This document shows, in pieces, positions 1-13,168 of a DNA stretch of 64,000 nt; the stretch's first letter is position 1, and every line of letters starts with the position of its first letter. A program made the translations under genes and the position numbers. The notes below the pieces were generated by a model. It did no database searches. It saw nothing but the letters and a program-made list of their open reading frames with translations, and was not told the DNA's origin. The stretch lies in the NCBI RefSeq assembly GCF_024124825.1, contig NZ_JAMXSS010000002.1:1984001-2048000 (forward strand), given 5' to 3'. This DNA is from Arthrobacter sp. H16F315. Its GTDB lineage: Bacteria > Actinomycetota > Actinomycetes > Actinomycetales > Micrococcaceae.

Positions 1-1148
1 GGGCCGTGGACGAGGATTCTGGTCCGCCCGGCTGCGGGGTAGCTGGCAAGTTGCAGCAGGCAGGATCTGACCAGTCCGGACACGGCGGTTTCGGGGCCAC
101 GCACGGTGGTCAGCCTCGTCGCTGGATTAAGTGTCACAGGCACCAGGCCGAGCAAGGGTGGCTGGAATCCGGAATCAGGTGGTTCCAGACCGATATTCGC
201 GCGTTGCGGTGCCTGGCCGAGCCGCAACCAGACGGGTCCCGTGGCAATTGCGGATGACACCCCGCGATCCGCTGCAAGGAAACGAGCCCCCAGCGACAGC
301 TCGCCGGCGGAGGGCGCGGCTCGCCGCCGTCGGTCGCTGTCCTGGCGCGCCGCGGCGGCCACGGCGGCCCGCAGTTCGCGGCGCTGCCGTCGGCCCGAAA
401 ACACGGGCACCAGAATGGACACGGCTGACAGGGCAGTAAAAGCGAGGAACACCCACATTCCCGTGAGGACGGCCAGGCCCACTCCGAGGCAGAGGGGCAG
501 GCCCGCTGCCAGCAGCAAAGCCGCCCTGTTGCTGTGCGCCGCGGGGTTGCTGAGCACCAACGGTGCTGAGATGTCGGACCCGGCAGAGGCCGGAATGCCG
601 GCGTCGAGGGTATCGCCGAAAACCAGGGACATCGACGAACCGCCGCAGCGGATCGCCGAGCCCGTGGAGACGGGCGCCGCCTGTACTTTCCGTCCGTCGA
701 CGCGGACCCCGTTGGCGCTGCCGAGATCGACGAGGCTGACGGCGGAGTCAGTCACGTCCAGTCGGGCATGTTCCCGGGACAGCTCGGCGTCCGGAATGAC
801 GATCTCGGTGCCGCTGCGACCGATTCGGAACCGCCCCCGCCGCAACGGAAAGATCAGGCCGGCACCCGGGCCACTGTGCACGGTCAGCACGAGCGTTGCC
901 GGATCCTCAATGGTGGGCGGCGCAGCCCCGTCCACCAGGACGGCACCGGCAACGAGAGGGACTTTCCCGGACGTCAAAGCGGCCACCGGCACCCGGTCCA
1001 CGGTCAACGCCCCGGTCCCGTAACGTCTGGCGATAGCCGCTTCGAGGTCCGCGCCGGGGCAGGAAGCCGGCAGTTCGATGGCCAGTTCCACAGGTCCGGA
1101 GGTCAGTGCCGACCCAGGGGCGGGAACCAGTGTGCAATGCAGCAGCAT
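1..1148 (-). CDS. FHA-domain FtsK/SpoIIIE (EccC-like) type VII secretion ATPase, N-terminal part
   Basis: An open frame of 382 codons runs leftward from ATG 1148-1146 without a stop and leaves the window, so only the N-terminus is present. An AAAGGA ribosome site lies about 10 bases upstream. Residues about 85-165 form a forkhead-associated (FHA) domain: the motifs RFRIGRSGTEIV, SREHARL and LGSANGVRVDG match its phosphothreonine-binding loops. Two adjacent hydrophobic segments follow at about 203-240 (AALLLAAGLPLCLGVGLAVL and WVFLAFTALSVSILVPVF), then a charged linker and a region ending PETAVSGLVRSCLLQLASYP, which resembles the start of the first cytoplasmic module of EssC/EccC proteins. In that family the protein is the membrane-anchored motor of WXG100 substrate export. 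The ATPase motifs lie outside the window. It is divergent from glf, with about 240 bp between the two starts. Confidence 0.75.
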   Translation of the reverse strand, partial: MLLHCTLVPAPGSALTSGPVELAIELPASCPGADLEAAIARRYGTGALTVDRVPVAALTSGKVPLVAGAVLVDGAAPPTIEDPATLVLTVHSGPGAGLIFPLRRGRFRIGRSGTEIVIPDAELSREHARLDVTDSAVSLVDLGSANGVRVDGRKVQAAPVSTGSAIRCGGSSMSLVFGDTLDAGIPASAGSDISAPLVLSNPAAHSNRAALLLAAGLPLCLGVGLAVLTGMWVFLAFTALSAVSILVPVFSGRRQRRELRAAVAAAARQDSDRRRRAAPSAGELSLGARFLAADRGVSSAIATGPVWLRLGQAPQRANIGLEPPDSGFQPPLLGLVPVTLNPATRLTTVRGPETAVSGLVRSCLLQLASYPAAGRTRILVHG

Positions 1149-1192
1149 CGGGTTGGGTCCTTTCCCCGGGGTGTTGTTTGATCCCACGGTAG

Positions 1193-4565
<3,373 letters not shown>

Positions 4566-5435
4566 ATGGCCGGCCCTGTGGACCAGTTGGTCAAGCCCGG
4601 ACGTGGCCGCGGACTGCTCGATGTCTACGGTGATCGCTTCCTGCTGAAGCTGCTGGTACGCAAAGAGATAAAGATCCGCTATCGCGGTTCGGTGCTTGGC
4701 CTGATGTGGTCCTATGTCAAACCGCTGATGCAGTTCATGATCTACTTCATCGCGCTGGGTATTTTCCTGAATCTTGAGCGGGGGACGCCCAACTACGCGA
4801 TCTATCTCTTTTCGGGCATTGTGCTGGTTAACTTCTTTACGGAGTCCTTGTCCAACGCCACCCGGTCCATAGTGGACAACCGCGACCTCATTCGAAAGAT
4901 CTACCTGCCGCGGGAGCTGTTTCCGGTCGCAACCGTGTGGGTGTCAGCCGCACATTTCCTGCCCCAGTTGTTGGTACTGATTGCTGCCTGCCTGGTTGTC
5001 GGGTGGACACCGTCAATCCTGCAGATATTGGCGGCGGTCCTGATTTTCGTGATGGTGGCGATCCTCGCTACCGGCCTGGGCCTGATGTTCGGTGCTGTCA
5101 ACGTCTACTTCCGCGACTCCGAAAACATCGTGGACATGATCGTTATGGTTGTCACGTGGGCTTCGCCGGTGCTTTACGTGTGGACCATGGTCCAACAGGT
5201 TATGGGACCGTGGTTTTGGGTTTATCAGCTCAACCCGATGACAACCGCCGTCGAAGTTTTCCACTGGGCTTTTTGGGAGCCGACCCTGAAGGCGAACCAG
5301 CTCGTGGGGGATACCATGCCCCCGGATCTCTTGAGCTTCTGGCTTCCGGTTTCCCTGGTCATGTCTGTGGCCATCCTGTTCCTTGGCCAGCTGATGTTCC
5401 GCCGGCTTTCCGTCCACTTCGCACAGGAGCTCTGA
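4566..5435 (+). CDS. ABC-2 type polysaccharide export permease (Wzm-like)
   Basis: A 289-aa inner-membrane subunit of a polysaccharide ABC exporter. The N-terminal amphipathic block KLLVRKEIKIRYRGSVLGLM leads into the typical ABC-2 motif WSYVKPLMQFMIYFIALGI. About six membrane segments follow, including YAIYLFSGIVLVNFFTESL, FLPQLLVLIAACLVVGW, ILAAVLIFVMVAILATGLGL and VSLVMSVAILFLGQLMF. Its ATG abuts the stop of the GlfT2-like gene, and its partner ATPase begins two bases after its own stop. By analogy with the mycobacterial Rv3783/Rv3781 pair next to glf and glfT, it probably flips lipid-linked galactofuranan across the membrane; the exact substrate is inferred from context. Confidence 0.92.
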   Translation: MAGPVDQLVKPGRGRGLLDVYGDRFLLKLLVRKEIKIRYRGSVLGLMWSYVKPLMQFMIYFIALGIFLNLERGTPNYAIYLFSGIVLVNFFTESLSNATRSIVDNRDLIRKIYLPRELFPVATVWVSAAHFLPQLLVLIAACLVVGWTPSILQILAAVLIFVMVAILATGLGLMFGAVNVYFRDSENIVDMIVMVVTWASPVLYVWTMVQQVMGPWFWVYQLNPMTTAVEVFHWAFWEPTLKANQLVGDTMPPDLLSFWLPVSLVMSVAILFLGQLMFRRLSVHFAQEL

Positions 5436-5436
5436 A

Positions 5437-6189
5437 ATGACGTCCCACGGCCACGTTGCCATCAGCTGTATTGGCGTCCGCAAGCAGTTCGTCCTGCGGC
5501 ACACGCGCTCCCTGAAGGAAGCCTTGGTCTGGCTTGTCAGGGGCCGCAAGGGCGATCTGTCGAAGAAGTTCCAGGCGTTGAACCACGTCTCCCTTGAGGT
5601 CAAGCAAGGCGAAACGGTTGCCCTGCTGGGCCTGAACGGTTCCGGTAAATCCACCCTCCTGAAGTTGATTTCCGGCGTGCTGCAGCCTGACGCCGGCACG
5701 GTGCGGACCCGGGGGCGGGTCGCCGGGCTGATCGAGGTCGGCGCGGGCTTCCACCATGACCTCAGCGGACGTGACAACGTCTATCTCAACGGTGCGATTC
5801 TGGGCATGTCGGAAAAGCAGATCGATGAGATGTTTGATTCCATCGTGGAGTTCTCCGAAATCGGTGAATTCATTGACACCGAAGTGAAGTTCTACTCGTC
5901 GGGAATGTACCTGCGTTTGGCATTTTCCATCGCGGTGCACACCGACCCGGAGGTCTTCCTCATTGATGAGATCCTTGCCGTCGGCGATGAGCCGTTTCAG
6001 CGTAAGTGCATCGCGAAGATCCAGGAGTTGGCCGAGAAGGGCAAGACGCTCTTTGTGGTGAGCCACGACCTGGATTTGGTGGCGACGGTCTGTGAACGCG
6101 GGGTGCTGCTCGAACACGGCGAGGTCGTGATGGACGCAGAGGTGCACGACGTCGTTGCGGAGCTCCGGCGGAGATCAGCCGTGGCCTAG
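5437..6189 (+). CDS. Polysaccharide ABC exporter ATP-binding protein (Wzt-like)
   Basis: A 250-aa cytoplasmic ATPase subunit. It has Walker A GLNGSGKST (residues about 67-75), a degenerate signature SSGMYLRLAFSIAV typical of Wzt/TagH-type exporters, Walker B VFLIDEILAVGD and the switch histidine in FVVSHDLDLV. There is no C-terminal carbohydrate-binding extension, as in the short Wzt type, so chain-length control by a Wzt C-domain is not expected. It is the last gene of the coupled glf-glfT2-wzm-wzt unit; the next gene starts about 95 bases downstream with its own ribosome site. Confidence 0.93.
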   Translation: MTSHGHVAISCIGVRKQFVLRHTRSLKEALVWLVRGRKGDLSKKFQALNHVSLEVKQGETVALLGLNGSGKSTLLKLISGVLQPDAGTVRTRGRVAGLIEVGAGFHHDLSGRDNVYLNGAILGMSEKQIDEMFDSIVEFSEIGEFIDTEVKFYSSGMYLRLAFSIAVHTDPEVFLIDEILAVGDEPFQRKCIAKIQELAEKGKTLFVVSHDLDLVATVCERGVLLEHGEVVMDAEVHDVVAELRRRSAVA

Positions 6190-6283
6190 CGGCCGTGTGA
6201 CATTCCACCTCGGGCCGGCGTCGAATAGGATGGGGCGGAAACGGGGAACGTGCCCCGTACTGGGGGATACGGGAGCGCGATCG

Positions 6284-8296
6284 ATGACATTGTTGGGACC
6301 AGAAAAGCAACGGGACCGATGGGCCGGGAGCCGACGCCGCACTGCATTGGCGAAGGTCCGCAAGACCGTGGCGGTAGCTGTGGCCGGCGGCCTTTGCCTC
6401 GTTGGTATGGCCCAAGGGCCGGCAGTGGCCGATACCGCCACGGAAACCGTTACTGTGACGCCCACGGCCAGCCCCTCGGCCACAAAGCCGGGCCCGTCTG
6501 CATCGGGTACGGCACCGGCGCCGACACCGCCGGCCGACCCCCTACCCGCCGCTCCGTCGCCTACTTCGACAGCAGCACCAGCCCCGCCAACAGCCTCGCC
6601 GGAGCCGACGGCGACCCCGGCCCCCGTGGCTCCGAGCCTGGAAGTTTCCGATCCGGCCGCAGCGGCCGCCGCAGTGTTTACAGTGCCCGGGCCCATCGGT
6701 GCCGAGCATCAGAGGCTCGGTGGTGACGCCGGGGCGGTTGGCCCAGCCACCGCAGCGCAGCTGTGTGGCTTGGCCAACGGCGGCTGCCTGCAGACATTCG
6801 CCCACGGCACGATCGCGTGGAGTCCGGCAACCGGCGCCCACCTGATGGCCGGGCCAATCGAAGCGGCGTGGGTAAAATACGGCGGCGTCGGAGGGAACCT
6901 CTCCTATCCGAGTGAGGACCGCAAGTGCGGGCTGCAGGCCAACAGTTGCCGCCAGCAGTTCCGCGGCGGCTCCCTTCACGACGTGCCGGGTGTGGGCACG
7001 TTTCCTGTCTGGGGCGGGGTCAGCATGCGGTATGAAGGCATGGGTGGCATTAGCGGATATCTTGGCTACCCGCGCGAGGCTGAGGTGTGCGGTGTTCCTG
7101 CCGGGCACTGCGTCCAGCACTTCCAGCGAGGTTTGATTTACTTCGGGCCCGGTGGAACGTGGCCGATTTGGGGAGCCATCGGGGGCACTTTTGAAGGTCT
7201 TGGCGGCTCGTCGGGCTATCTCGGCTACCCGGCAGCTCCCGAGCAGTGCGGTTTGCCGGGCAACGCCTGCCTGCAGAAGTTCCAGCGGGGAACCATCTAC
7301 TTTGTCCCGGGTGCGGGAACCTTTCCGGTCTGGGGCGGTATCCAGGGCCGCTATGACGCATTGGGCGGCAGCGCCAGCTACCTCGGCTACCCGGTGGCCA
7401 ACGAAAAGTGCGGACTGCGTGGCGGGGGATGCTCCCAAGCATTCCAACGAGGCAGTATTTACTTTGCCATCGGAGCGGGGACGCAGGCAGTGTGGGGCGG
7501 CTTGGGTCTGTACTATGCCTCGAGATACGCTCAGGACGGCGTCCTCGGCTATCCCACGACCGGTGAAATGTGCGATTCGGGCGGAAATTGCCGGCAACTG
7601 TTCCAGTTCGGCGAACTTCAGTGGGTCACCGGATACGGAGTCAAGTTCATGCCGGCCACTTCGGGGTATTGTCCGGCGCTCAATACCGGCACGGTGAAGT
7701 ACGCCACCGGGGGAGCATCACGAGTTTCTTTCGCGATCGCTGCGGACTACCGGGCCACGCGGGTCAACTTCATCACTTGCGTCCGCCAAGCAAGCGGCCA
7801 GTACACGACCGAGTGGGGTGCGCTGGGCTCCGCGGGCGAGTCGGGCTTCGCCGGACCCGGGTATGCCACTGGTCCGACCTGGCAGAAGTACTCACCTACG
7901 GGAAGTTTCACCGTGACTGAGGCTTTCGGATTGGGCAACCCAGGGACCAGCCTCGCCTACCGGACCCTGAACCCATATTCGCGCTGGGGCGGCCAGCTCA
8001 ACGGCAACTACAATAAGTACTTTGAGTCGAGCGGCGACGTTTTCCCGGACGAGAACATGTGGTACTACGCCACAAGGCCCTCGAGGGATTACCGCCAGGG
8101 CGTCGTGATCAACTACAACCGTCCGCCGGACTCGCCCATCGTAATGAACGCTGGCTTCGCCATCTTCCTGCATGGCAACAACGTTCCGACGTGGGGCTGC
8201 ATTTCACTCAATGACGGAGACCTGCTGCAGTTTATGCGAACGGCGAATCCCGGTGACCGTTTCGTCATGGGAGTTGCAAATGACATCTTCAATTAA
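6284..8296 (+). CDS. Secreted LGFP-repeat protein with C-terminal L,D-transpeptidase-like domain
   Basis: A 670-aa exported wall protein. Start ATG 6284 follows GGGAG and gives a twin-arginine-rich n-region (GSRRRTALAKVRK), a hydrophobic core (VAVAVAGGLCLVGMAQ) and an Ala-X-Ala-like cleavage region (GPAVADT). The frame is open to 6155, but that part overlaps wzt. A Pro/Thr/Ser/Ala linker runs to about residue 130. Six LGFP-type repeats follow (about 135-455), each with a pattern like LGYP...CG.....C...F..G.IY and a conserved Cys pair. The C-terminus has a YkuD-like signature: FLHG, then WGCISLNDGDLL near residues 628-645, giving the His and Cys of L,D-transpeptidases. LGFP repeats are thought to anchor proteins to the cell envelope, so this may be a wall-bound cross-linking enzyme. 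Confidence 0.85.
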   Translation: MTLLGPEKQRDRWAGSRRRTALAKVRKTVAVAVAGGLCLVGMAQGPAVADTATETVTVTPTASPSATKPGPSASGTAPAPTPPADPLPAAPSPTSTAAPAPPTASPEPTATPAPVAPSLEVSDPAAAAAAVFTVPGPIGAEHQRLGGDAGAVGPATAAQLCGLANGGCLQTFAHGTIAWSPATGAHLMAGPIEAAWVKYGGVGGNLSYPSEDRKCGLQANSCRQQFRGGSLHDVPGVGTFPVWGGVSMRYEGMGGISGYLGYPREAEVCGVPAGHCVQHFQRGLIYFGPGGTWPIWGAIGGTFEGLGGSSGYLGYPAAPEQCGLPGNACLQKFQRGTIYFVPGAGTFPVWGGIQGRYDALGGSASYLGYPVANEKCGLRGGGCSQAFQRGSIYFAIGAGTQAVWGGLGLYYASRYAQDGVLGYPTTGEMCDSGGNCRQLFQFGELQWVTGYGVKFMPATSGYCPALNTGTVKYATGGASRVSFAIAADYRATRVNFITCVRQASGQYTTEWGALGSAGESGFAGPGYATGPTWQKYSPTGSFTVTEAFGLGNPGTSLAYRTLNPYSRWGGQLNGNYNKYFESSGDVFPDENMWYYATRPSRDYRQGVVINYNRPPDSPIVMNAGFAIFLHGNNVPTWGCISLNDGDLLQFMRTANPGDRFVMGVANDIFN

Positions 8297-8948
8297 CAGC
8301 CCTGGAAAAAGTGCATTGCGCCGGTGCGTGCTCCTTATGGTGGGCGGCCTCCTGCTGTCGTCCTGCACGGCTGGACCGGTTACCGGTTCCGAGGCGACTG
8401 CGTCCGGAGATGCAGGACGCCCACCCCCGTCGCCGGCGGGCACTTCCGACGTCGGACCCGGCACGGAACCCACGACTCACGACGGCCGTACCGTGCTGCC
8501 CGCCCGGCCTGAGGATTGCAGTTCACCCGGAGTCGTTGGCATCAGGGGTGTCCTCGGAACTGTCGCCGATCAGCTTCAACTGCCCATCGCCAAGGTATCC
8601 TCCAAAGCGGGTCTGGCCGACGTGACCTGCACGTTCGCCCTTGCGCCGATACCGGCCGGTCAAGTGCCCGAGCCTGGCAACTCGCTGCTGATTGCCACAA
8701 CGACAGCCAATGACGAAGTGGCCTTCAAAAAGCTTGAGCTACCCCGGCTTATGATGGAGCCAAAACCCGTGTCCGGGCTCGGCAGCAAGGCCTGGTACTC
8801 GCTGAACCGGCTCAGCGATTCGACCGAGTATGTGCTTGAGGTTGTGGACGGACTGACCGTGACAAGGATCTCACTTGCGGTTCCCGCAGCCGCGGCACCG
8901 GTTGACGGGATGCAACAGAAGTTGAGCGCCGTCGCTGCGTTGCCCTAG
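8280..8948 (+). CDS. Putative lipoprotein of unknown function
   Basis: A 222-aa predicted lipoprotein. It starts at ATG 8280 inside the end of the LGFP gene, overlapping it by 17 bases, with GGGAG just upstream; the longer open frame from 8172 lies within the upstream gene. Residues 1-28 form a signal peptide (RRCVLLMVGGLLLSSC) with lipobox LSSC. A Pro/Ser/Thr-rich linker is followed by a compact domain containing EDCSSPGVVGIRG, VTCTFAL and YVLEVVDGLTVTRIS. Two later cysteines could form a disulfide. I do not recognise the family. Coupling to the LGFP gene suggests a related envelope role. Confidence 0.7.
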   Translation: MTSSINSPGKSALRRCVLLMVGGLLLSSCTAGPVTGSEATASGDAGRPPPSPAGTSDVGPGTEPTTHDGRTVLPARPEDCSSPGVVGIRGVLGTVADQLQLPIAKVSSKAGLADVTCTFALAPIPAGQVPEPGNSLLIATTTANDEVAFKKLELPRLMMEPKPVSGLGSKAWYSLNRLSDSTEYVLEVVDGLTVTRISLAVPAAAAPVDGMQQKLSAVAALP

Positions 8949-8967
8949 TCGGCGACGGATGTAGCCC

Positions 8968-10955
8968 CTACATAACCGCACAGGCAGTGAGTTCGTAGAG
9001 TCTGGCTGCGCCTTGTGCGAAAACGAGCTTCACGGCCTTGGATTCCGCTAGATTTTCCAGGCCGGGGAATCGGTGGCTTCCGCCGTGGACTTCCTGAGAT
9101 CCGAAGTCCAACACGTAGCGCACGCCGGTCGCCTTGGCGGCATCGCAGACTGCCGGAACGGTGTCGGCGTCGCGGAGCTTGGCGTTCAGGAGCTCAACAG
9201 CTGGCGAATTGGCAGTCAGGACGTGCTTTGCAGTGGTCTCCCGGTCAGCTAGGGCGTACGCCATGGCGGCGCCGGTCCAGGGATTAACTGCGATGACGGA
9301 TCCAGCGGGGACCAGTTCCGGGAGACGGTCAATCAGTGCCTGCTCATCTGTGGAGACAAGCGGTGAGTCCCGGGATTCCTGGTAGTTGGCGCGGGCCGAG
9401 CGCACCGCGGCAGCAGTCGAGGGCAGCTGGGACGCTAGTGCTGCTGCGGCCACGACCACAGCAGCGCTGGCCCACAGGACGGTTCGGGTGCTCTTCGGTG
9501 TAACACTGCGGCCGTCAACAGTTGCGGACGCCCGGTGGCGGTGCAGCACGCTGCGCAAACGGGTGGCTATGGCGTCAGCGCCGAGTGCAGTAAACGGGAC
9601 CGCAGTCAACGGCAAGAGCGCGGCAAGCCGATAACTGTCGTTGTACCAGACCCCTGTTATCCGGCTCCTGAAGTCGCTGATTGGTGTCCCGGAGACAACC
9701 ACGAAGAGGACGGCCGTGATGCCGAAGCAAGCCAGAATCCAGGCGTGGCGACTGCGGCGCAAGGACAGCGCCAGTCCAAGGAGCATCAGCAGGCTGAGCG
9801 CGGGAGCGACGGGACGGTTCATTGCTGAGTTGGTTACCACCTCGAACCCTGCGCCAAGCGCTGACTGCACCGGGCCCCAGAAGGCGGCGTCCTGCGGGGG
9901 GCGGATGTATTTCCACAGCACGAGGAGCAGACCTGCGAAAACGACCAGGCCCAAGCTGGCCGGCACCCGGCCCTGGGTCCCCTTCTTTTGCCAACATAGC
10001 GCCGCCAATAGGATTGTGCGACCACCGGAACGGAAAGAACCAGCAAGGACATAACGCCGTTGGGATGGGCCAAGGCCACCCCCGGAATCAAGAGCAGGGG
10101 CAGGCCGAAACGTGCCCACGCAGAAACGTGGAGTTCAGTGCCAAGGCCGAAGAAGACGGCGACTGCGCCGAGAGCGGCAGGCAGCATGGAAACCGAAAGA
10201 AAGTTCGGATAAAGTACCCCAAAGTCCAACAACATAATGGGAAACGCAGAAAAGATACCTGAGAGTACGGCGGCAGAGGCGATTGCTATCGGCCTGTTGC
10301 CAGCCACAATCCGGGTCAACATCATGCAGCCCAGCGGCCACATAAACGCGGCGATGGCCATGTTGAGGACGTTGACGGCCACCGGTAGCGGCGCCCCGGT
10401 CAACTGGATGAAGGCCGCAGCGAGACCGTGCCAGGCTGCGGGGTAGAAGTAGGGGGCCGCGCCTCCGCTGGCCATTGATGACATCGTCAGCGACGAGGCG
10501 CTGCCCGTTTCCAGGACGTAGCGCACGCCGTTGAGGTGGAAGACGTTATCGAAGGTCTGAGAGAAGCTGGCCGGGGTAACAAAGGCAAAAGCCAGCTGCA
10601 CGAGGATCAGGCCTGCGCCGAGGGCGAAGGAAGCCGCCAGCCAGACGGACTGGCGTCCGAGCTGGAACTTGAGAGCCAACTGCTCGGCCAATGTGCGGTC
10701 GCGGCGGAGCCACCGAAGGCCGGCCAGGCCAAGTCCAAGGATGACCCCGCCCAGCAAGATGGCCGCCGATGACCATTTGATGCCGAGATAGGGCAGCGCC
10801 ACAGCCAGGACCGCTGCGACCGCGACGGTGATCGGCGGAGCCGCGGCGACGGCTAGAAGTCCACGAAGGCCAAGTCCAAACGAGACCAGGCCGCCCGGAA
10901 GAATGAGAAAGACGGCGGCGGCAAGGATGAGGGGGACAGTTTCAAGCCAACTCAA
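8968..10955 (-). CDS. DUF6541-like multi-pass membrane protein (one-base frameshift)
   Basis: A large integral membrane protein with many hydrophobic segments and the block SQTFDNVFHLNGVRYVLETG, which matches what I know of the DUF6541 / glycosyltransferase-like membrane family of actinobacterial polysaccharide loci. Two overlapping frames encode it: the N-terminal part from ATG 10955 reads to ...VAQSYWRRYVGK, and the C-terminal part resumes as KGTQGRVPASLGLVVFAGLL. One extra base in the T4 run at 9986-9989 or the C4 run at 9979-9982 joins them into about 662 aa. The C-terminal third (ANYQESRDSPLVSTDEQALI onward) is a soluble extracytoplasmic domain. It may transfer or modify lipid-linked sugars, but no activity can be assigned. 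It is convergent with the lipoprotein gene, and rmlA lies upstream on the same strand. Confidence 0.75.
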
Positions 10956-11006
10956 ATGGACAACCGCAAGTCGGGGTGTTCGAGGACTAGGCCAGGGGCG
11001 GGCATA

Positions 11007-11876
11007 TCAAATCGACTGGTCCAGCAGTCCGAGCAGGTACCTGCCATACCCACTCTTGATGAGGGGCTCGGCCCGTTCGCGCAGTTCGTCGTCGCTGAGG
11101 AAGCCATTGCGCCAGGCGATCTCTTCGGGTGCGCCGATCTTGAGGCCCTGGCGGTTCTCGACCGTCCGGACAAAGTTCGAGGCATCACTTAGGTCGTCGA
11201 ACGTGCCGGTGTCCAGCCATGCCGTGCCGCGGGGAAGGATTTCCACTTGCAGCTTTCCGCGCTCCAGGTAGGTGCGGTTGACGTCGGTGATTTCAAGCTC
11301 TCCGCGGGGGGATGGTCGCAGGTTTTTCGCTATGTCGATGACATCGTTGTCGTAGAAGTAGAGGCCGGGCACGGCGTAGTGACTTCGCGGCTTGGCCGGC
11401 TTTTCTTCGAGCGAGAGGGCCTTACCGTCGTCGTCGAACTCGACAACGCCGTAGGCCTTGGGGTCCTTGACCCAATAGCCGAACACGGCGCCACCGTCGA
11501 TATTGGCGTGCCGGCGCAACTGCGTACCCATGCCTTGGCCGTAGAAGATATTGTCCCCGAGAACGAGGGCAACGGTGTCGTCTCCGATATGGTCAGCACC
11601 CAGGATAAACGCCTGCGCCAGGCCGTCGGGGGACGGCTGCTGGACGTAGGTGATGCTCACCCCGTACTGCGATCCATCGCCCAGGAGCCGCTGGAACTGC
11701 TCTGCGTCGTGGGGGGTGGTGATGATGAGGATGTCCCGGATCCCCGCGAGGATAAGGGTGGAGAGGGGGTAGTAGATCATCGGCTTGTCGTACACGGGCA
11801 CGAGTTGCTTGCTGATGCCGAAGGTGATCGGGTGCAGCCGCGATCCGGTTCCGCCTGCCAAGATTATTCCACGCAT
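11007..11876 (-). CDS. rmlA: Glucose-1-phosphate thymidylyltransferase
   Basis: A 289-aa enzyme that makes dTDP-glucose from dTTP and glucose-1-phosphate, the first step of dTDP-L-rhamnose synthesis. The N-terminal nucleotide-binding signature [16 protein letters not shown] is followed by [20 protein letters not shown], then [33 protein letters not shown] and [13 protein letters not shown], the usual RmlA blocks. Length is standard. It is divergent from the acyltransferase at 12017, with about 140 bp between starts, and is separated from rmlB and rmlCD by about 8.6 kb of glycan genes. Confidence 0.96.
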   Translation of the reverse strand: MRGIILAGGTGSRLHPITFGISKQLVPVYDKPMIYYPLSTLILAGIRDILIITTPHDAEQFQRLLGDGSQYGVSITYVQQPSPDGLAQAFILGADHIGDDTVALVLGDNIFYGQGMGTQLRRHANIDGGAVFGYWVKDPKAYGVVEFDDDGKALSLEEKPAKPRSHYAVPGLYFYDNDVIDIAKNLRPSPRGELEITDVNRTYLERGKLQVEILPRGTAWLDTGTFDDLSDASNFVRTVENRQGLKIGAPEEIAWRNGFLSDDELRERAEPLIKSGYGRYLLGLLDQSI

Positions 11877-12016
11877 TTATCAATCCTCCCGTAATGGCGG
11901 CGCCACAGCAAATAGCGCACCCTCTTATCACCTGGCGGTCGGCCCGGACCGGTGAAGCGGTTAGCGGCCGCCATGTAGAATTAAGTGCCCGCACATATGA
12001 CGAAGGAAGCCCGGAC

Positions 12017-13099
12017 TTGAGCAGCGTTGCACTTAAACCCCAAGCGATTCCGGCCCCTTCACTCGGGAACCGGCTCGATCCGCGGGGCAACAGCCTCAAC
12101 CTCATCCGCCTGGTCTTGGCCCTTGCTGTGCTGTTTGCCCACAGCTGGCACATCGTCGGCGCCGGCAACGGCCCGGGGTTCCGCGGCGAAAACCTTGGCG
12201 GGTGGGCCGTTGCGGGCTTCTTTGGCATCAGCGGTTACCTGATCACGGCGAGCAGGTTCAGCAATAGGATCGGCTCGTATCTGGTTCACCGTGCGGCAAG
12301 GATCTTCCCGGCATTCATCGTCTGCCTGGCAGTGATGGCTTTTGTGTTCGCGCCCATCGCCTACGCAATCCAGCACGGCTCCCTGCGTGGATTCCTCTCC
12401 ACGCCAACCACCCCGCTGAACTCCATTTTCGCGAACCTCCCACTGCGGATCGTGAGCTATGACGTGGCGGGGACTCCAGCCGGCGTGCCCTACCCGGGGG
12501 CATGGAATGGTTCGCTCTGGACGCTCTACTTCGAATTCATGTGCTACTTGCTCGTTGCTGTTGTGGGATTCATTCCCCTGGCCCGTAAGACACCTTGGCC
12601 GGTCGTTACGGCATACGTGGCAAGTGTGCTCCTGTGGGCAAATATCGCCTCCATCAAACCGTACATGCAGTCGAATCTCGACTTTGAGTTGGCCGCCCGG
12701 CTTGTGCCTTACTTTTTGGGCGGCGCGGTGGTTCAAGTCCTGAGCTCACGCATCGGGATTCACCGCGTCGCAGGCCCGGTCTCGATCGCCATTGCTGGGC
12801 TGTCCATCTGCTTCGTCGACGGATATGGCGGGCAGCTCGCAGCACCCTTCATTGCCTACGGCTTGCTGTGGATCTCTACGTGGCTACCCCAGCCATCGCT
12901 GGTCGCGCGGCACGATGTCTCCTACGGGGCATATATCTATGCCTTCCCGGTGCAGCAGTTGCTGGCAGTCTTTGGTGCGTATCACTGGGGCGTCTGGTGG
13001 TTCACCCTCGCTGCCACACTTTGCACGATTCCGTTAGCGGCGGCGAGTTGGCTTTTCATTGAACGTCCGGTGATGCGGCGGGCCAGGAAAAGCAGCTAG
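12017..13099 (+). CDS. Acyltransferase family 3 membrane protein
   Basis: A 360-aa integral membrane O-acyltransferase (acyltransferase 3 / OafA type), likely adding acetyl or similar groups to surface glycan. The opening RGNSLNLIRLVLALAVLFAH is the family signature, followed by GFFGISGYLITASRF and about ten membrane helices. I chose TTG 12017 because GAAGGAAG lies just upstream and residue 20 begins the conserved domain; the frame is open to 11894. No extracytoplasmic SGNH domain is present. A second, related enzyme lies at 23071-24138, so two positions or two acyl groups may be modified. Confidence 0.87.
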   Translation: MSSVALKPQAIPAPSLGNRLDPRGNSLNLIRLVLALAVLFAHSWHIVGAGNGPGFRGENLGGWAVAGFFGISGYLITASRFSNRIGSYLVHRAARIFPAFIVCLAVMAFVFAPIAYAIQHGSLRGFLSTPTTPLNSIFANLPLRIVSYDVAGTPAGVPYPGAWNGSLWTLYFEFMCYLLVAVVGFIPLARKTPWPVVTAYVASVLLWANIASIKPYMQSNLDFELAARLVPYFLGGAVVQVLSSRIGIHRVAGPVSIAIAGLSICFVDGYGGQLAAPFIAYGLLWISTWLPQPSLVARHDVSYGAYIYAFPVQQLLAVFGAYHWGVWWFTLAATLCTIPLAAASWLFIERPVMRRARKSS

Positions 13100-13168
13100 G
13101 TCCGCAGCTGGCTTGTCCATTGGTTCTTGGGCAAGCGGCAGCGTTATGTGTGCCGCATGGTGCAGGCT

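Noticed and set aside
106..1023. Long plus-strand open frame over the left edge
   Set aside because: It is antisense to the EccC-like coding frame, which shows an FHA domain, and has no family features itself.
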